64,000 nucleotides of DNA, taken from Dioszegia crocea (taxonomy: Eukaryota > Basidiomycota > Tremellomycetes > Tremellales > Bulleribasidiaceae). The stretch is taken from contig BCKK01000003.1 of the NCBI GenBank assembly GCA_001600615.1, positions 818,500 to 882,499 on the forward strand, given 5' to 3'. Below are positions 1 through 12,740 of this stretch, in pieces (the first letter of the stretch is position 1; each line of letters opens with the position of its first letter). Under the pieces are notes generated by a model. It was not told the DNA's origin and made no database searches. It saw nothing but the letters and a program-made list of their open reading frames with translations. The position numbers and the translations under genes are program-made.

Positions 1-30
1 CATTCATATCCCTCATCTACTACAGCTACA

Positions 31-2060
31 ATGCAGGGACGCCTACCTCAGATGGTGAGTAGAGCCCGCCTTATGAATGCTATACTATCTCCTCGTCCGA
101 TTAGTACAACTGGCTAATCCAACAGCAACCAACGGTCGTCCTCCTTCGAGGTAGGCCATTCTTCCACATTCTACTGACCCAGCTCACACCATACAGAGGG
201 TACCGACACTTCCCAGGGAATAGGTCAGCTGCTTTCGAACATCTCCGCCTGTCTCGCGGTCGCCCAGACCATCGCCACAACTTTGGGTCCAAGGGGTATG
301 GACAAGTTGATTGTCGATGAAAGGGGCAACGCTACTATTTCAAGTGAGGCCTTTCAGAATCTGTTGAGGGAATTTGCTGATGGCAAAGATGACGGCGCTA
401 CCATCTTGAAACTTCTGGACATCGTACACCCCGCAGCGCGGACTTTGGTCGACATCGCCCGTGCGCAGGACGCCGAAGTTGGTGATGGGACAACCAGTGT
501 TACTTTACTGTACGTTTCGGTATAGGACGCGCTGACAGCCAGAGCCGCTGAGATCCTCAAGGAGGTCAAGCCATACGTCGAAGAGGGCGTTGGACCCCAT
601 GTCATCATCAAAGGTCTGAGAACAGCGAGAGATTTGGTGAGTTTTACAGCCTGTTTCCCCGACTTTGCTGATTTCAGGCTGTCACAAAGATCAAAGAAAT
701 CGCCGTCACGATTGACAAATCCAACCCCGAGTAGGTCTACCATATCAATTTTACCCTGTAACAAGCTGATGATCAGAAAATTCCGCGAACTCCTCATGCA
801 ATGCGCTTCCACCTCCATGTCTTCCAAACTCATCCACTCCCAAACCCCCTTCTTCGCCTCGATGGTCGTCGACGCCGTCCTCTCACTCGACCAAGCCGAC
901 CTGGACGAATCGCTCATTGGCGTCAAAAAGGTGCCTGGTGGAGGTATGCAAGATTCGCTCCTGGTCAAGGGTGTCGCATTCAAAAAGACATTCTCATACG
1001 CTGGGTTCGAGCAACAACCAAAATCTTTCAAAGACCCCAAGGTGCTTTGCTTGAACGTCGAGCTGGAATTAAAGGCGGAGAAGGATAATGCGGAGATCAG
1101 GGTCAACGAGGTGTCGGAGTATCAGGCGATCGTCGACGCGGAATGGTCGATCATCTACCGAAAACTCGAGGCGATTGTCGAAACCGGAGCCAAGGTTGTC
1201 CTGTCAAAATTGCCTATTGGCGATTTGGCGACACAGTACTTTGCCGACCGGGACATCTTCTGCGCGGGCAGAGTCACAGCCGATGACTTAAAGCGTGTTG
1301 TCCAGGCTGTTGGCGGGTCGATCCAGTCAACATGTTCCGACATCGAGCCAAACCACATTGGAACCTGCGGTAGATTTGAGGAGAAGCAGATCGGAGGAGA
1401 GCGGTTCAACCTGTTCCAGGACTGCCCGCAGGCCAAGACTTGCACTCTGATCCTGCGTGGTGGTGCCGAGCAGTTCATCGCCGAGGTGGAGAGGAGTCTG
1501 CACGACTCCATCATGATTGTCAAGCGGGCAATCCAGAACAACCAGGTCGTTGCCGGAGGCGGTGCATGCGAGGTGAGCCAAGGCCTGACGCTGAGCTGAC
1601 ATACAGATGGAAATATCCAAATACCTCCGTGCTCACTCCCGAACCATCATGGGCAAACAGCAATTGATTGTTGGCGCAGTTGCCAAGGCGCTCGAAATTA
1701 TCCCCCGTCAGATCTGCGACAATGCCGGTCTAGACGCCACCGACCTCCTCAACAAGCTGCGTATGCGACATGCGTCGGGCGATCTCTGGGCGGGTGTTGA
1801 CGTTGACTCGGAATCCGTCGAGGATAACATGAAGCGATTTGTCTGGGAGCCGGCATTGGTCAAAACGAACGCTCTGAGTAGTGCTATCGACGCGGCGTGC
1901 TTGATCTTGAGTGTCGACGAAACTGTCCGAAATCCACAATCAGAGGTGAGCCAAGATATTGACTATAGCTGACGTTCAGGAACAGCAATCGGGCCCACCT
2001 ATGCCACGCGGGGCAGCGCAGCGAGCCATGAGGGGAAGGGGTAGGGGCAGGGGGCGGTAG
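31..2060 (+). CDS. CCT7: CCT7, T-complex protein 1 subunit eta (cytosolic chaperonin)
   Basis: Eta subunit of the eight-membered ring of the cytosolic CCT/TRiC chaperonin, which folds actin, tubulin and other proteins by ATP hydrolysis. The spliced protein is about 560 residues, the family's normal length. Visible group II chaperonin motifs are [10 protein letters not shown] near the N-terminus, [13 protein letters not shown] (ATP site), the VVAGGGACE block, and the C-terminal equatorial segment with a DLWAGVD block. The start is ATG 31 in a first exon of only eight codons; the intron begins GTGAGT at 55. A second intron ends at about 197. Another splits ATIS/NDGAT, joining at 329/380 to restore the conserved reading. 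The protein ends in an Arg/Gly-rich tail (GRGRGRGR), seen in other fungal eta subunits. It is convergent with UFD2 downstream. The identity is firm; exact intron ends are by eye. Confidence 0.95.
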
Positions 2061-2830
2061 GGGGAGATGGACCTCGTATTCTAGACATAGAAAATGCAAC
2101 ACTGTTACAAAGACCATAGAATCTGCAGCATGGTAGAGCTTGGGTCAACGAGACATTGGCTACTTCGTGTTGCCTCTTGTGGGGAGTCTCCCCCTGGACG
2201 ATGATTGTAATTCACCTTTGCTGCGTAAGGGGAACGATCTTAGGGAGATAACATGGGTGTACATCGTTATGCTCGCCTAGCCCATCTGTCGACCTCGCAG
2301 ATACTCTCCTCCCCTTATAGACGCAAGGCACCGCCGAGCCTCTGATTATGTGAATCTCACTTGAGACACCGACTGCTGTGAGGCCAGATACAATTACATC
2401 CTCTCTCCATCATCGCGAGCTACAAGCTGGGCGTCTGATCGATTACTGGTGGCATATCTGTGCCTCTGACATGTCTGCCACACTGTAAGATGGTGTCGGT
2501 TCTGCGATTGAGTATACGAGAATTCTATCGGAGTCCGATGTAATACCTGATCACAGACCTAAGATCTGCTGGGGTCGTCTCCCATAGTAAGGTCCGAGTC
2601 ATTAGAATTCCTTGAGTGTATGCATCGCCGTCCACCCTTTCCATTTTCCTTTGGCCGCACAAAAGTGGTGTGGTATCAAAAGACTGATGTCGCAGCTTTC
2701 TATTTCCCCTTACTCCTTTCTGTCATTTTTGATTAGAGGTCAGTTGTCAGCACATCACTGAGCGCTCATTGATGAATGAGTCATAGCGCTGGACGTGACC
2801 ACTCCGCCAGGTATACATTTACACAAATGG
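2061..2830. other. Convergent intergenic region, CCT7 / UFD2
   Basis: About 770 bases between two stop codons that face each other. It should hold the two 3' UTRs and poly(A) sites. I see no convincing coding frame, tRNA-like B box or repeat here. It is long compared with the other convergent gaps in this window (9 to about 125 bases for four other pairs). Confidence 0.5.
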
Positions 2831-5800
2831 CTAGTCCACCACCATCTCCTCCGCTGGCTTGCCGCGAGTCTCGACCAACCACGCATCTATCTGAGCCTTA
2901 AGTTCGACATCAGGCAGACAGTCTTCGATTTTAAGTCTAAAATCAGCAAAGCCAACCAAGTTACTCACGGCGTGTTATTGAACGGATCGACAGACTTGGA
3001 CAGCAAGACGGCCCGAATGGTTGATCTGTCTACGGATATCTTGGAGGTTGGCAGGATCACTGGGTCCCTCATGACTATATGTCAGCATTGTCACTTTTGA
3101 AACACCTACGAGTCGCCATCAATGGATCTAGGAAATCATCCGGGATCTCCGTCTCATCCTCGAGCGCAATAGTAGCCCTCATCACCTCTACTCTTGATAT
3201 GAACGCCGTCACTTGGTCTACTTCTCCGTCCGTCATGATCGCGCGATTGCGTAGCACACGGGTGAACCGTTCGAATAGCTCCTTGCTGTAACTCCGTCCG
3301 TCATTCGCGACAGCCCGCACGAACGCCGCTTCTTCGCCTAGATTCAGATAGACCTGGGCAATGGCGGCGAGCAAGCGCTTGGGCTTGAAGTGGTATTTTT
3401 CGGGGTGAGCGATCTTCAGATCTTGCATCTTGGGCCCCACCAAGTTCGTCAGATTCTCGTCGAGGGACTGCTGTCAGCAAGATCCAGCGGAGGAACTCAC
3501 AGCTGCGAGCCTGTCCACTATTTCTCCTACAACGAATGGCTCTCGAGTAGTAGCTGTCAAGTCACGAATTAATTCGATATTGGCGAGGCCCATCTGGGTG
3601 TGATACGGAGCCGTGTTCTCTTCCTGACCGAGCTGGCTGACTGCATCCTCTCTTTCGGTACCCGCAAGCGCACTGTCCGCCAGCTGCTGTTGTAGATTGT
3701 TGATTTTCGCCAATCCAGTCAAGGACTCCTCGAGATGGAATGTTGTATCTGAAAGCAACATGTTGGTGAATTTGATGAACTGCTCAAAGTCGTCACTGGA
3801 ATCAGCTCAATCACACTCGCGACGTACTGTCGGGATTTGACAAAGGCTTCTCTGTGCAAAGGATTAGACCACATCGCCTTAAAAATGGTCTGAATGTCGC
3901 GTCGGTAGTTGAATTTGTCTACATCAGCCTTGTCGCCTTTGTGACATACCCCAGAATTGGCTGTGCCCGCCAGTTTGCTCTACATCTATGAAGAAACGGA
4001 TCAAAGTTGGCATAAGATATTGGGTCGAGAGGCTATGGGTGGATAAACGGTCGAAGAGGGTCCCCTTGCGCCAGTAACCGACGGGGTAGAGGCCATGCGC
4101 GAGAATCTAAGTAAGTGGCCGCGTGCAGTAGTGACCTACCGAGACCAGTTTCGCCTTCAAGAACGGGTTGTTGACATAGTCTGGCGAAAGGAAAGTGACA
4201 ACGAAAGTAATTAAAATATCCTTGTCGACATTGTCCAATGCGTCGGGCTCGTATCTGGCGAGGAAGTCCAGGTATTCGGCAATGTTGTCAAATAGGTATT
4301 CTGGGAGCATCCTGAATTGTACAGGAGCTTCGGCAGGAAGGGGGAGTCTAACTTAGCCCGGACGATGTGTCAACATACGATATTTGAGTGCTAGGATGTT
4401 TGTGCGAGGGGTCTACAAGGCGAATCAACCAGGTCATGAGGAAACCTAGGTAGGTCACATTCAGACGAACAAGGGCGGGATCGAGTAGCTGAGTGTCATA
4501 GGCGTGGATCGAGGCATGTAGGACCGACAAATCTGACTTGAATCGCTTTATCGATGCCTCGCCTTGAGCCTGTAAAGCGGAGTTCTGATCAGCGCAGTCG
4601 GCATGTACACTTACTCCTTCCCAATCCGCTCGCGACGCCTCAGCCCGCTTCAATTCCTTCTCAATTTCCGACAACGACTTTTCAGCTTGGAGGCGATTCC
4701 CAACGGTCTTCACCATACCCAAATGCTGATACGAGTTGAGCAGGAAGAATAGGTCTGAGATGAAGTTGGGCGCGCCTGTGCTGGCTTTGGCAAAGTACTC
4801 ATCCGCCTCTTCTTTGGACGCGCGGATCTTCGTCTCGTCGTCAATTTTAAATCGAGGTGAATTGCGGAAATATTCTGAGTCGATCTTGTCGATCTATTGT
4901 CAGCGGTGCACGATTCGGAGCTCACCTTGGAGAACGTCCCGTCCATCACTGGAGCAAACAGCTTCAAAAGAACAACTTGAAGATTGGTCATAAACCCATC
5001 GGATGACACGGTGCGGTGGTCAACTCTCATTCCAGACCGCTTTTCGTTGAGGGTCGCAACCAGTGTCATGAAGGACAGTACGCCCTCGCGAGACTCGGGC
5101 GACGCGCGGATGATGGCGTTGTAGATGTTGAAAAGGGTCTGTTGGAGAGCGCCGAGAGTATTTCGCAAATTTGCCTTGTTGGCGTCGATGTCGTCCTTCT
5201 TCCTTTCGGTAGGATCGGAGAAATACGCTTTCCAGATGGATGCCTGGGTTCAGCGGTGTCATAGAGCCACTCACGAATTCCCGGGGGTAAACGCTCAACC
5301 TCGTTAGTGGGCCTAGAATCGACTGCCATTCGACTTTGGGCGCTGTGACGCCCTGGGCTACCCATACTCCAAGGGATGGCATCTGAATCAGCACCGGCCA
5401 TGTATGTCACTCACGGCTGCCGCGATCTGCTTAACCTGGACCAACGTCCACACTGCGCCTAGAAATTGACGCCATTCTTGTCCCGACAAATCTGGCGTGG
5501 GATTGATGTTGAACCATTCCTGGAAGAAGAGAGATAGGGTAGGGGTGATGGTGTCGACCAGCTGTTCCGTCGAGACGCCGTTGGCGAGATCGTTGAGGAA
5601 TGGCAGGATCTCGTCGGGGGTTAAGATGCCAGAGGAAGTTTTGACGGAAGAAGACGTGAATGGATCACCGCTTGTGGACTCAGTCGCCGTAAGCGATAGG
5701 AGGATAGGTAGGAATTCGGCGGGTCCTGTGGGTTTACTATGCATCAGCGCGAACGACGGACAGACTTACTTTGCGGGCTGGGGAAACATGGTCGGATCTT

Positions 5801-6604
5801 CGAGGCTCATACCGCAGTACGAGATTATCAAACTCCTCAATTTCTCCAACGTCTGACCCCATGCAGCTTCCGTATATCCCGACCGGTTGAATGCTTTGTT
5901 CGCCGTACCAAGTCGTTTCCAGCATCCGATAAGGTATTCGAAAGATGTCTCGTCGGTGGGCATGCCCGCCAGCACGGTCATGATGTCCACATCGTCCGTC
6001 TTGGCCATGGCGGCGGGGTCAAGAGACAGGCGAGCTATGAGCAAACGATCTGCGAGCTCGGCTGGTGGCGGCATCATGCCTTCTGAGTCGATCTCCGCCT
6101 TCAGTTCTTTGAGCCAGCACAGCCGCCACTCGGATCGTTCGGCCGTTGATCGCTGAAATCAGCAGAGATCAACCATATACTTACATCTAGCGTCACGCCA
6201 AAGACTTCTCCCACTGTGCGATTCTCCCAATCCGAGTACGGAAGACGAGGCCGCGCCGGTTCGGCGGACTTCGCCCCCTCCTGTGGTCGCTTGCCGAGGG
6301 TCGTTGAGCTTGGAGTGGAAGCTTTGGGCGTGGTGGTGGAAGCTTTAGGAATAGCTTTCGGCGTCGGCGCTGGTGTTGGAGCTTTGACAGGCTGGCTGGC
6401 AATGGGATCAAGTAGTAATCTGGAAGAAGAAGCCACTGGCTGTTTCGCCTGTTCCAGTGCGGGTGGCTCGCTGTCGTCGACGACCGGAGTCTGAGTCCGC
6501 GGTGCACCTAAACGCGCCAGGCGTTTCTCTCGCATCTAATGATTAGCTGATGAATTTACTTTGCCTACCTTCTCCGCGTCTGTCATGGGCTGATCTTCTG
6601 ACAT
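2831..6604 (-). CDS. UFD2: UFD2, U-box ubiquitin chain elongation factor (E4)
   Basis: E4 ubiquitin ligase that extends ubiquitin chains on Cdc48-bound substrates in the ubiquitin-fusion-degradation and ER-associated degradation pathways. The last about 75 codons form a U-box: [19 protein letters not shown], then the S-VDRSTI-L-DPFN pattern and LKAQIDAWL, once introns at about 3081-3109 and 2938-2969 are removed. Upstream is the long helical Ufd2 core, for example [20 protein letters not shown] and [21 protein letters not shown]. The N-terminus is low-complexity (Pro/Thr/Lys repeats such as [11 protein letters not shown]), as usual for the family. The start is [12 protein letters not shown] at 6604. 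At least ten short introns interrupt the gene, giving about 1,000-1,100 residues. It is divergent from ERV41 with only 155 bases between the starts, so the promoter is probably shared. Confidence 0.93.
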
Positions 6605-6759
6605 GGTGTGTGAATGGCTTGGTGGTGAGAGAGGGAAGGTTGACGCTGATGGAAGTGCAGTGGAGTGACACTTTCCCACGGTGACATCGTTTCAGCATTC
6701 CTCACCAGCAGATCATATTGACGCGCCTGTTTCACTCCAAAGTCTTTCTTGCATACAAA

Positions 6760-8030
6760 ATGTTCGAGCCCCACCTTGTAGATCACGCCAGCGGTCACCG
6801 CCGAGCTAGCCTAGACGGCGTATCGCTGCTGGATGAGCTCGACCGCTTAGCTCCAATCAAGAGCTTTGATGCGTTCCCAAAGGTATGCCGAACAAGCAGC
6901 GATGCTGACTTTAGATTCAATCTACGTACACTTCGCAATCGCGCCGAGGCGGCGTTCTGACCTCTGTCGTTGGGCTCATAATATTCTTGCTGGTTCTCAA
7001 TGATCTAGGCGAATATCTATATGGTGCACCAGACTACACCTTCCAGGTGGATCATGATATTGCGAAAGACCTCCAACTAAATGTTGATCTGACCGTGGCC
7101 ATGCCATGTCAATGTGAGTAGGGACCTCGACACTGCTGATGTCAGACATCACAATTGATCTTCGGGACGCTATTGGCGATAGGCTGCATCTTTCTGATGC
7201 TTTCGTCAAAGACCCTACCACATTTAACGTCGGCCGAGCTCAATCATCCATGCGATCAACCACAGCTCCCTCCGCTTCGGAGATTATAACCTCCGCCAGG
7301 CGACGCGCTCCAACTCAGCAGAGGTCCTTCTCGGGAATTAGACGCCTGTTTTCTTCACGTCCGATAAAACAGGCTGCTTTTCGAGCAACATATCCTAAAC
7401 TCAGCGATGGCCCGGCATGTCGAGTGTACGGGAGTGTGGAGGTGAAGAAAGTGACGGGAAATCTCCATCTGACGACCCTGGGTCACGGATATATGAGCTA
7501 CGAACATACGGACCATCAATGTGAGTATAACTTTGGGTGCGCTGACAGAAGACATGAACCTAACTCATGTGGTCCACGAGTTCAGCTTTGGTCCATTTTT
7601 CCCTTCCATCTCCCAACCCCTAGATATGAGCTACGAGCGGACCGACCAACGTGAGTCGAGCTGTGTGTACGTGCTAATATCAGCCTTTACTGTATTCCAG
7701 TATTTCCTACGCGTCGTACCCACTACATACATCGACGCTTCACGGCGCCGCTTGTCGACTTCACAATACGCAGTGACAGATTACTCTCGTTCGTTCGACC
7801 ACGGACACGGCGTTCCCGGTATCTTCTTCAAGTACGATTTGGAGGGTATGGCGTTGACAATACGGGAAGCAACGACGAGTCTGTATCAGTTTTTGGTCAG
7901 ACTGGCGGGGGTCGTTGGCGGGGTATGGACAGTGGCGGCTTTTGGGCTTAGGGTCTTCAATAGGGCGCAGAGGGAAGTGAAGAATATGCCGACGAGCAAG
8001 AAGGGAGAAGTTATATTCGACTATCGGTGA
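6760..8030 (+). CDS. ERV41: ERV41/ERGIC2-type COPII vesicle cargo receptor
   Basis: Membrane protein of ER-derived COPII vesicles, which pairs with Erv46 to retrieve or sort ER proteins. The N-terminus has the family signature LDELDRLAPIKSFDAFPK, followed after a 32-base intron by a transmembrane segment (SVVGLIIFLLVLNDLGEYL). The long lumenal part carries HVVHEFSFGP.FP and PLD, and YFLRVVPTTY, all typical of the ERGIC family. A second membrane segment lies near the C-terminus (LAGVVGGVWTVAAFGLRVF). The protein is about 370 residues, near normal. Start ATG 6760 is chosen because it opens the frame into the conserved block; the TTG at 6718 is not a likely start. Introns end in TGAC-containing 3' regions such as GCTGACTTTAG. 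Confidence 0.93.
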
Positions 8031-8136
8031 CTGTGATGCTAGACCGTGTCGTTGCCGAGATCTAGGAACCCCTCGCCTGTTGAAAAGGGGAAAACTCATG
8101 CCTACAAGCAGAGCTACATTCTGTCCTCCTGAACCC

Positions 8137-8995
8137 TTACTCCCCTCTGAAGCGCTTGTCATCATCCCTTCTCTCAACATCGTCCTCCTCGCTTCGTTCC
8201 CTCTTAAACCTGTCGCCCTCTTCCCCCTCTCCTTTCGGGATATCCGCCGGCATAGCGTACGTCTCAATGTTCATCTGCTCCCGAAGCCGTTCTTGCTCTT
8301 GTCGGCGTCTTTCTTCTTCCAACCGCTGGTGTCCCCATCCACCTTTTCATCAGCATTGCCACGATGGTACTCACCTCGACCTCCATCATATTCCTGCCTG
8401 AACTCATCCCTGACCTGACCGCCTGTCTTTCCTCGACCATACTGGCGTCCATCCTTGTACCCTGGATCTAAATCACATCGTATTATTCTCTCATCGAGTT
8501 TTGTGCCGGAAATATACCGCATCGAGTCGACCGCCTCGGAGTGGAGGTAGTATTCAACGAAAGCAAACCCGCAGGGAGTTCTGACATTAGCCTGGCATTG
8601 AATTGGCTCACTTTTGATTCCTGTCGAGCCCCATTATGATTCTCTTGATTCCACCGCCTTCTTCCGGTCTCGCGCAGGTGGAGAATACTGATATTAGTTG
8701 GGTCTTTTGGCGAACTTACGCTGATACATCTGGGATTCGGTCGTGAAGAAGGACAGGTTGCCAATGTATAGCGTGCTAGATCTAGCCAAGAGACGCCTTT
8801 CAGTTTCGCGATCAGTCTGATATCAGCAGGCATTCTTATGTAGGGATAGCCAGAGTAAAAGGCAGAAGTCCAGACAGACAGCGACACGGAGGATCAGTGT
8901 GACGAGGACGCGGCAAGATAGACGCTGAAACCCACCTCGGAGCGGCTATCCCGATAAGACGAGGGCTGATCGAGCGGCTGAATGACCTGTGCCAT
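8137..8995 (-). CDS. CBC2: CBC2, nuclear cap-binding complex small subunit (CBP20)
   Basis: Small subunit of the nuclear cap-binding complex, which binds the m7G cap of Pol II transcripts together with Cbp80. The RNA recognition motif is complete after splicing: RNP2 is [16 protein letters not shown], and RNP1 reads GFAFVEYY once the intron near 8590-8610 is removed. The diagnostic cap-binding tail [20 protein letters not shown] follows. The C-terminus is an acidic/basic low-complexity stretch ([16 protein letters not shown]) ending at 8137. The start [20 protein letters not shown] at 8995 matches family N-termini. The protein is about 200 residues. The gene is convergent with ERV41 (106 bases between stops) and divergent from NDUFA8 (222 bases between starts). 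Confidence 0.94.
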
Positions 8996-9217
8996 CTTGA
9001 CGATGTAGGGAAAGGAGTGTAGGAAGATGAAAGGTAATGTCAACAAAGATGGAGCACAGAGGGACAGGCTGGAGCTGGCCCTGGCAGGCTGAGCTCAGTT
9101 TACTGACGCACGGGCTTCATTTTAGAGGGCCGGAACCAAAGCAGGCACCACCAAAGAGGACTATCCTATCCGCTACTCTGTATACAACATCTACCCCTCT
9201 ACTAACACAAAGATACA

Positions 9218-9842
9218 ATGGCCAGTCACCGCTCAGCAACATTCACAGATCAGCCTTACTCGGACCCCAACCCTTTACCATCCTCAGTCCCGCATGTCGA
9301 GGAGATAGGGACGACCTCCGCACCCCTTAAATCAGCCTCATTCTTCATCGGCCAGCATTGCAAAGATGTCAACGGTGTGTATAGGTTGCGACTTTGCTAA
9401 TGTATAGAGGACTTCATGCTGTGCAAAAGTGAGAGTAGAGATCCGGCGCACTGTCTTGCGGAAGGACGAAAAGTGACGAGATGCGCAACGGAATTGTAAG
9501 TGCAAGCTACATTTGTACTTCCGCGGTGTGCCAGCTGTATCTGAGCTGACAAGTCTAGGATCAGCAAAATGCGCGAATCGTGCTTGAGCGAGTGGGATCT
9601 GCACTGGAACTGTCTAGAGAAGAACAACCAAGTGGGTTTACGTATAACCGTAGCTAATAGTAGCATTTCCAAGCTTGCCGCAAGCCAGAAAAGGCCCTGA
9701 ACGACTGTGTCTTTTCCAAGCTTGTGAGTTGCACAGGAGGCAAAGCTAAATGTAGAATCTATCAAAGAGCGTCCCAGGCTCACCTGCCGGTCCTCAGATT
9801 CACGAGAAAAAATCACCAATCTTCACTCGGGTACAAAAGTGA
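9218..9842 (+). CDS. Mitochondrial complex I accessory subunit NDUFA8 (PGIV, 19 kDa)
   Basis: Twin-CHCH subunit of NADH:ubiquinone oxidoreductase on the intermembrane-space side, imported by the Mia40 disulfide relay. Four CX9C motifs are visible after splicing: CKDVNEDFMLC, CLAEGRKVTRC, CLSEWDLHWNC and CRKPEKALNDC. That is exactly the NDUFA8 pattern. The length is about 155-165 residues. The start is MASHRSATFTDQPYSD at 9218. The last exon begins after a 30-base intron and ends VQK-stop at 9840-9842, only nine bases before the stop codon of the next gene on the other strand. Its presence shows that this fungus has rotenone-sensitive complex I. Confidence 0.93.
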
Positions 9843-9851
9843 TGGATGCAT

Positions 9852-11364
9852 TTAGTACGAGAGGGTCTCAACTATCTTATCAAACACGCGGACGACGTCT
9901 GGCTGATAGAACTTCTCAAAGACGAGTGGTACTGGCGTACTGAAGTCAGCTCGATCGACACAAGCACTTACTCCCATCCGCACACCAGACCTATAGGCGC
10001 CTCAAGGTGTTCGAACGCTCGCCGGCCTACCTCGCCCGCGAGGTTGTTGCCGACTCCTCCCGACTTCCCAGCTTCGTGCACGATGATCAAACGTCCCGTC
10101 TTCTTGACCAACTCGGCGATAGCAGCGTGGGGCATGGGATTCATGGTGCGAAGATCGACAAGTTGGATCGAGGGAGCGGGATTTGGAGGTTGGAGATGGG
10201 GCGGTAGGAATTGCGCGAGAGCCGGAGGAGGGTTTTGCAAAAGCTCGATTGCGCGCACTGACTCAGCACAACCTCAAGCCAAAACTCACGACAGGTGTAT
10301 AGTGGTGTACCATACGAAACAATAGTCAGATCTGTGCCCTCTTTGATGACCTCGGGCTGATCTAAGGGCAGGGTGAAGTCGTCGATTGGGACTTGCTCAA
10401 CCGCGGCGCGATAGAGGATTTTGGGCTCAAACACTATCGTCGGCGTCGGATCTCGAATCGCCGCCAGCAATAATCCCTTCGCTTGTATCGGAGAACGGGG
10501 TATCACCACTCGTAATCCTGCCGTTCCCAGGAAGTACCCCTCGGGACTTTGACTATGGTACAGCCCACCATGACCGACCGACATGATTGGTGCGCGGATC
10601 GTAAACGACCCCTGGGCATATCCGCCCGCGCTGGCATAATGCTGCTTGGCCACTTCATTGACGAGCTGGTCAAAAGCTGGGAAGATCTGGCATGTCAGCT
10701 TGGTTAGGACTGGACGTACATAGTCTCCAAATTGTATCTCTCCGATCGCACATCCGCCTACTGACGCATAGCCTATGCCGAACCCTGCTATCCCTTGCTC
10801 TGTGAGGGGCGTGTTGAAGACGCGTTTCTTTCCAAACTCCTCAGTGAGACCCATTGTACATCGGCTACCATCAGCTCTTGCTCAACCCGTCCACTCACAA
10901 TACACCACCAAAAGCAACATCCTCGCCGAACACTATGGCCTTGTCATTTGTAGCTAGTGCGGTGCTATCTTCAGCTCTGATCATCTTTTTGACCTACCCA
11001 AGAGCATCTCGCACAGATTGATACAGATTCATCCTTCTCGTCTGTCGCCCCTTTCCTGTTGGGCCCTTCAGTCCATGTCCGTCCGCGAATACCAGACCGG
11101 GTGTCGCGAGGGCCTGACTGTCAGCGCGGTCTCTTTCAGACTTACCTTCTTGTCTGTGTCCAAGAGTAGATTGCTTCGGCCTAGGGATGGCTCTTCATCT
11201 GAGTGCGAATCTTTGGGTGGTGTAGGAGCCACCCGCGACATGGGCGGTTTGACCTTGTCTATGGGCCGGACATCAGACGCATCGTCCACTGAGACGGTAT
11301 GGAACGAGTTTGTGCGGCGGAAAGCCGGTAGCTGGCGCAGAGAGGGTAGTAAGCGGCTCCTCAT
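9852..11364 (-). CDS. Branched-chain 2-oxoacid dehydrogenase E1 beta subunit (BCKDHB-like)
   Basis: Thiamine-diphosphate-dependent decarboxylase subunit of the mitochondrial complex that oxidises the 2-oxo acids from Leu, Ile and Val. Signatures are [10 protein letters not shown], then [69 protein letters not shown] and the C-terminal [15 protein letters not shown] block. GLYHSQSPE and the C-terminus fit branched-chain E1-beta better than pyruvate E1-beta. The N-terminus [21 protein letters not shown] is an Arg-rich mitochondrial presequence. The final intron splits [12 protein letters not shown]. The stop at 9852 is nine bases from the stop of NDUFA8. The length is about 420 residues. Confidence 0.92.
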
Positions 11365-11637
11365 GTTGATATGGTATTGGTGATCAATAGATGCGTCGCA
11401 GAGTGTACTTGGACGTGCAAGGGCATGCCCCTCCTGCTGGGCAAGCTCCGGCCGGATCATCTCCCCAAGGGGACCCCATATTCTCTCGTAATACAGCGTG
11501 ACAACCTGTAACAAACGCTCACTCAGCGTCAAGTTTCAGAATTTCCAGTCAATTCCATACCTAGCTAGACCGCCTCGCAGTACGACAAAATAAGCACCGC
11601 TCAGAGAGGAAATACTGACGCGATATCCCCTGACGAG

Positions 11638-12634
11638 ATGGCTTTCCCCGTCCCGCGCGAAGTCAACCCGACCTCGCTTCCGCTGCCTCATCCTGACGCT
11701 TACGAGGGCGAGCCTCGCGAATTCGCACGAGCACTCATGCAGCGCAAAGATGACATAGAGAAAGAGATAGTAAGTAGTCTGACCTCGCTTTGTTGTATAG
11801 AGGATGCTGATGGATTAGGATACGCTGAAAGACGTCCTGGCCACTGTCAGTCAAGCTGGTCTCGGTATCGATTGTAACTCATCCCACATAGCACAATGCC
11901 AATGGCTCGACATCGCTTCTTGACCCCGAGGGCTTTCCAAGAGCAGACATTGACATAGTATGTCGGGCCTGAGCTTGCACCAATGGCGAGGCTGACGACT
12001 TCGCAGTATGCAATCCGACACGCTCGCGCGGCACTGGCAAGGCTGTACAACGATCGAACAGAGGTGATCAACCGTCTAGCGCCAGCACTAGAAGCGGCTT
12101 TCAACAGTCCCGCTGCCCCGAACTCCTCCGCGTCCACTACATCAGACAGTCCTGCGCTGGCCAATGGCATCAAGCCAAACGGACTTGCCGCAGCGCCATC
12201 ACTCCCATCATCGCCAATGTCAACGCCAAGCGCGGCAGATCAGGCGAGCTGGCCAGAGCGGGCTGTGGCCCGAGTCAACAGCGTAGCTGCTGGCAGTCCT
12301 GCCGAAGATGCGGTGAGTCTCGGCATTGAGATGAGGATGGGAGTTGGCTGATACCTCACAGGGTCTGAAGTCGTCAGATATGATATATGCCTTTGGCGAT
12401 GTCAAGGCCGACGGATTGGGGAGTATACAGGCAATAGGGAACCTGGTCGGGCGCTCAAATGGAGTAAGCTACAGCGCGATCATCATGGAAACATCAGCTG
12501 ACCCAAAGGTCGCCTTGCCAATACTAGTGGAGCGACAAGATGAGACTGGTATTCAGCGGATATCCTTAACTCTTACCCCGAGAACGGGATGGGGCGGACG
12601 TGGATCTCTAGGCTGTCATATCCTACCGACATGA
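11638..12634 (+). CDS. NAS2: 26S proteasome assembly chaperone NAS2 / PSMD9 (p27)
   Basis: PDZ-containing chaperone that binds Rpt5 during assembly of the proteasome base. The N-terminal coiled region reads FARALMQRKDDIEKEI then DTLKDVLATHNANGSTSLLD, followed by GFPRADIDIYAIRHARA, the strongest NAS2 signature. The C-terminal PDZ domain shows the GLKSSDMIYAFGDV carboxylate-binding strand, and the protein ends GRGSLGCHILPT, as in the family (L-GCH-l-P). A Ser/Pro/Ala-rich linker of about 60 residues lies between. At least five introns are present. The start at 11638 is the first ATG of the frame. It is divergent from the E1-beta gene (273 bases between starts) and convergent with the MICOS gene. 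Confidence 0.92.
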
Positions 12635-12740
12635 ACAGCAGAAGATATCACTCGGGAGTGATGAGCATCGCATCTTAGATAGCATGCGTCATTGCAGGCA
12701 GTACTCGTGTATAAGGCTCGCCTGGATGCATCGCGGCCAT

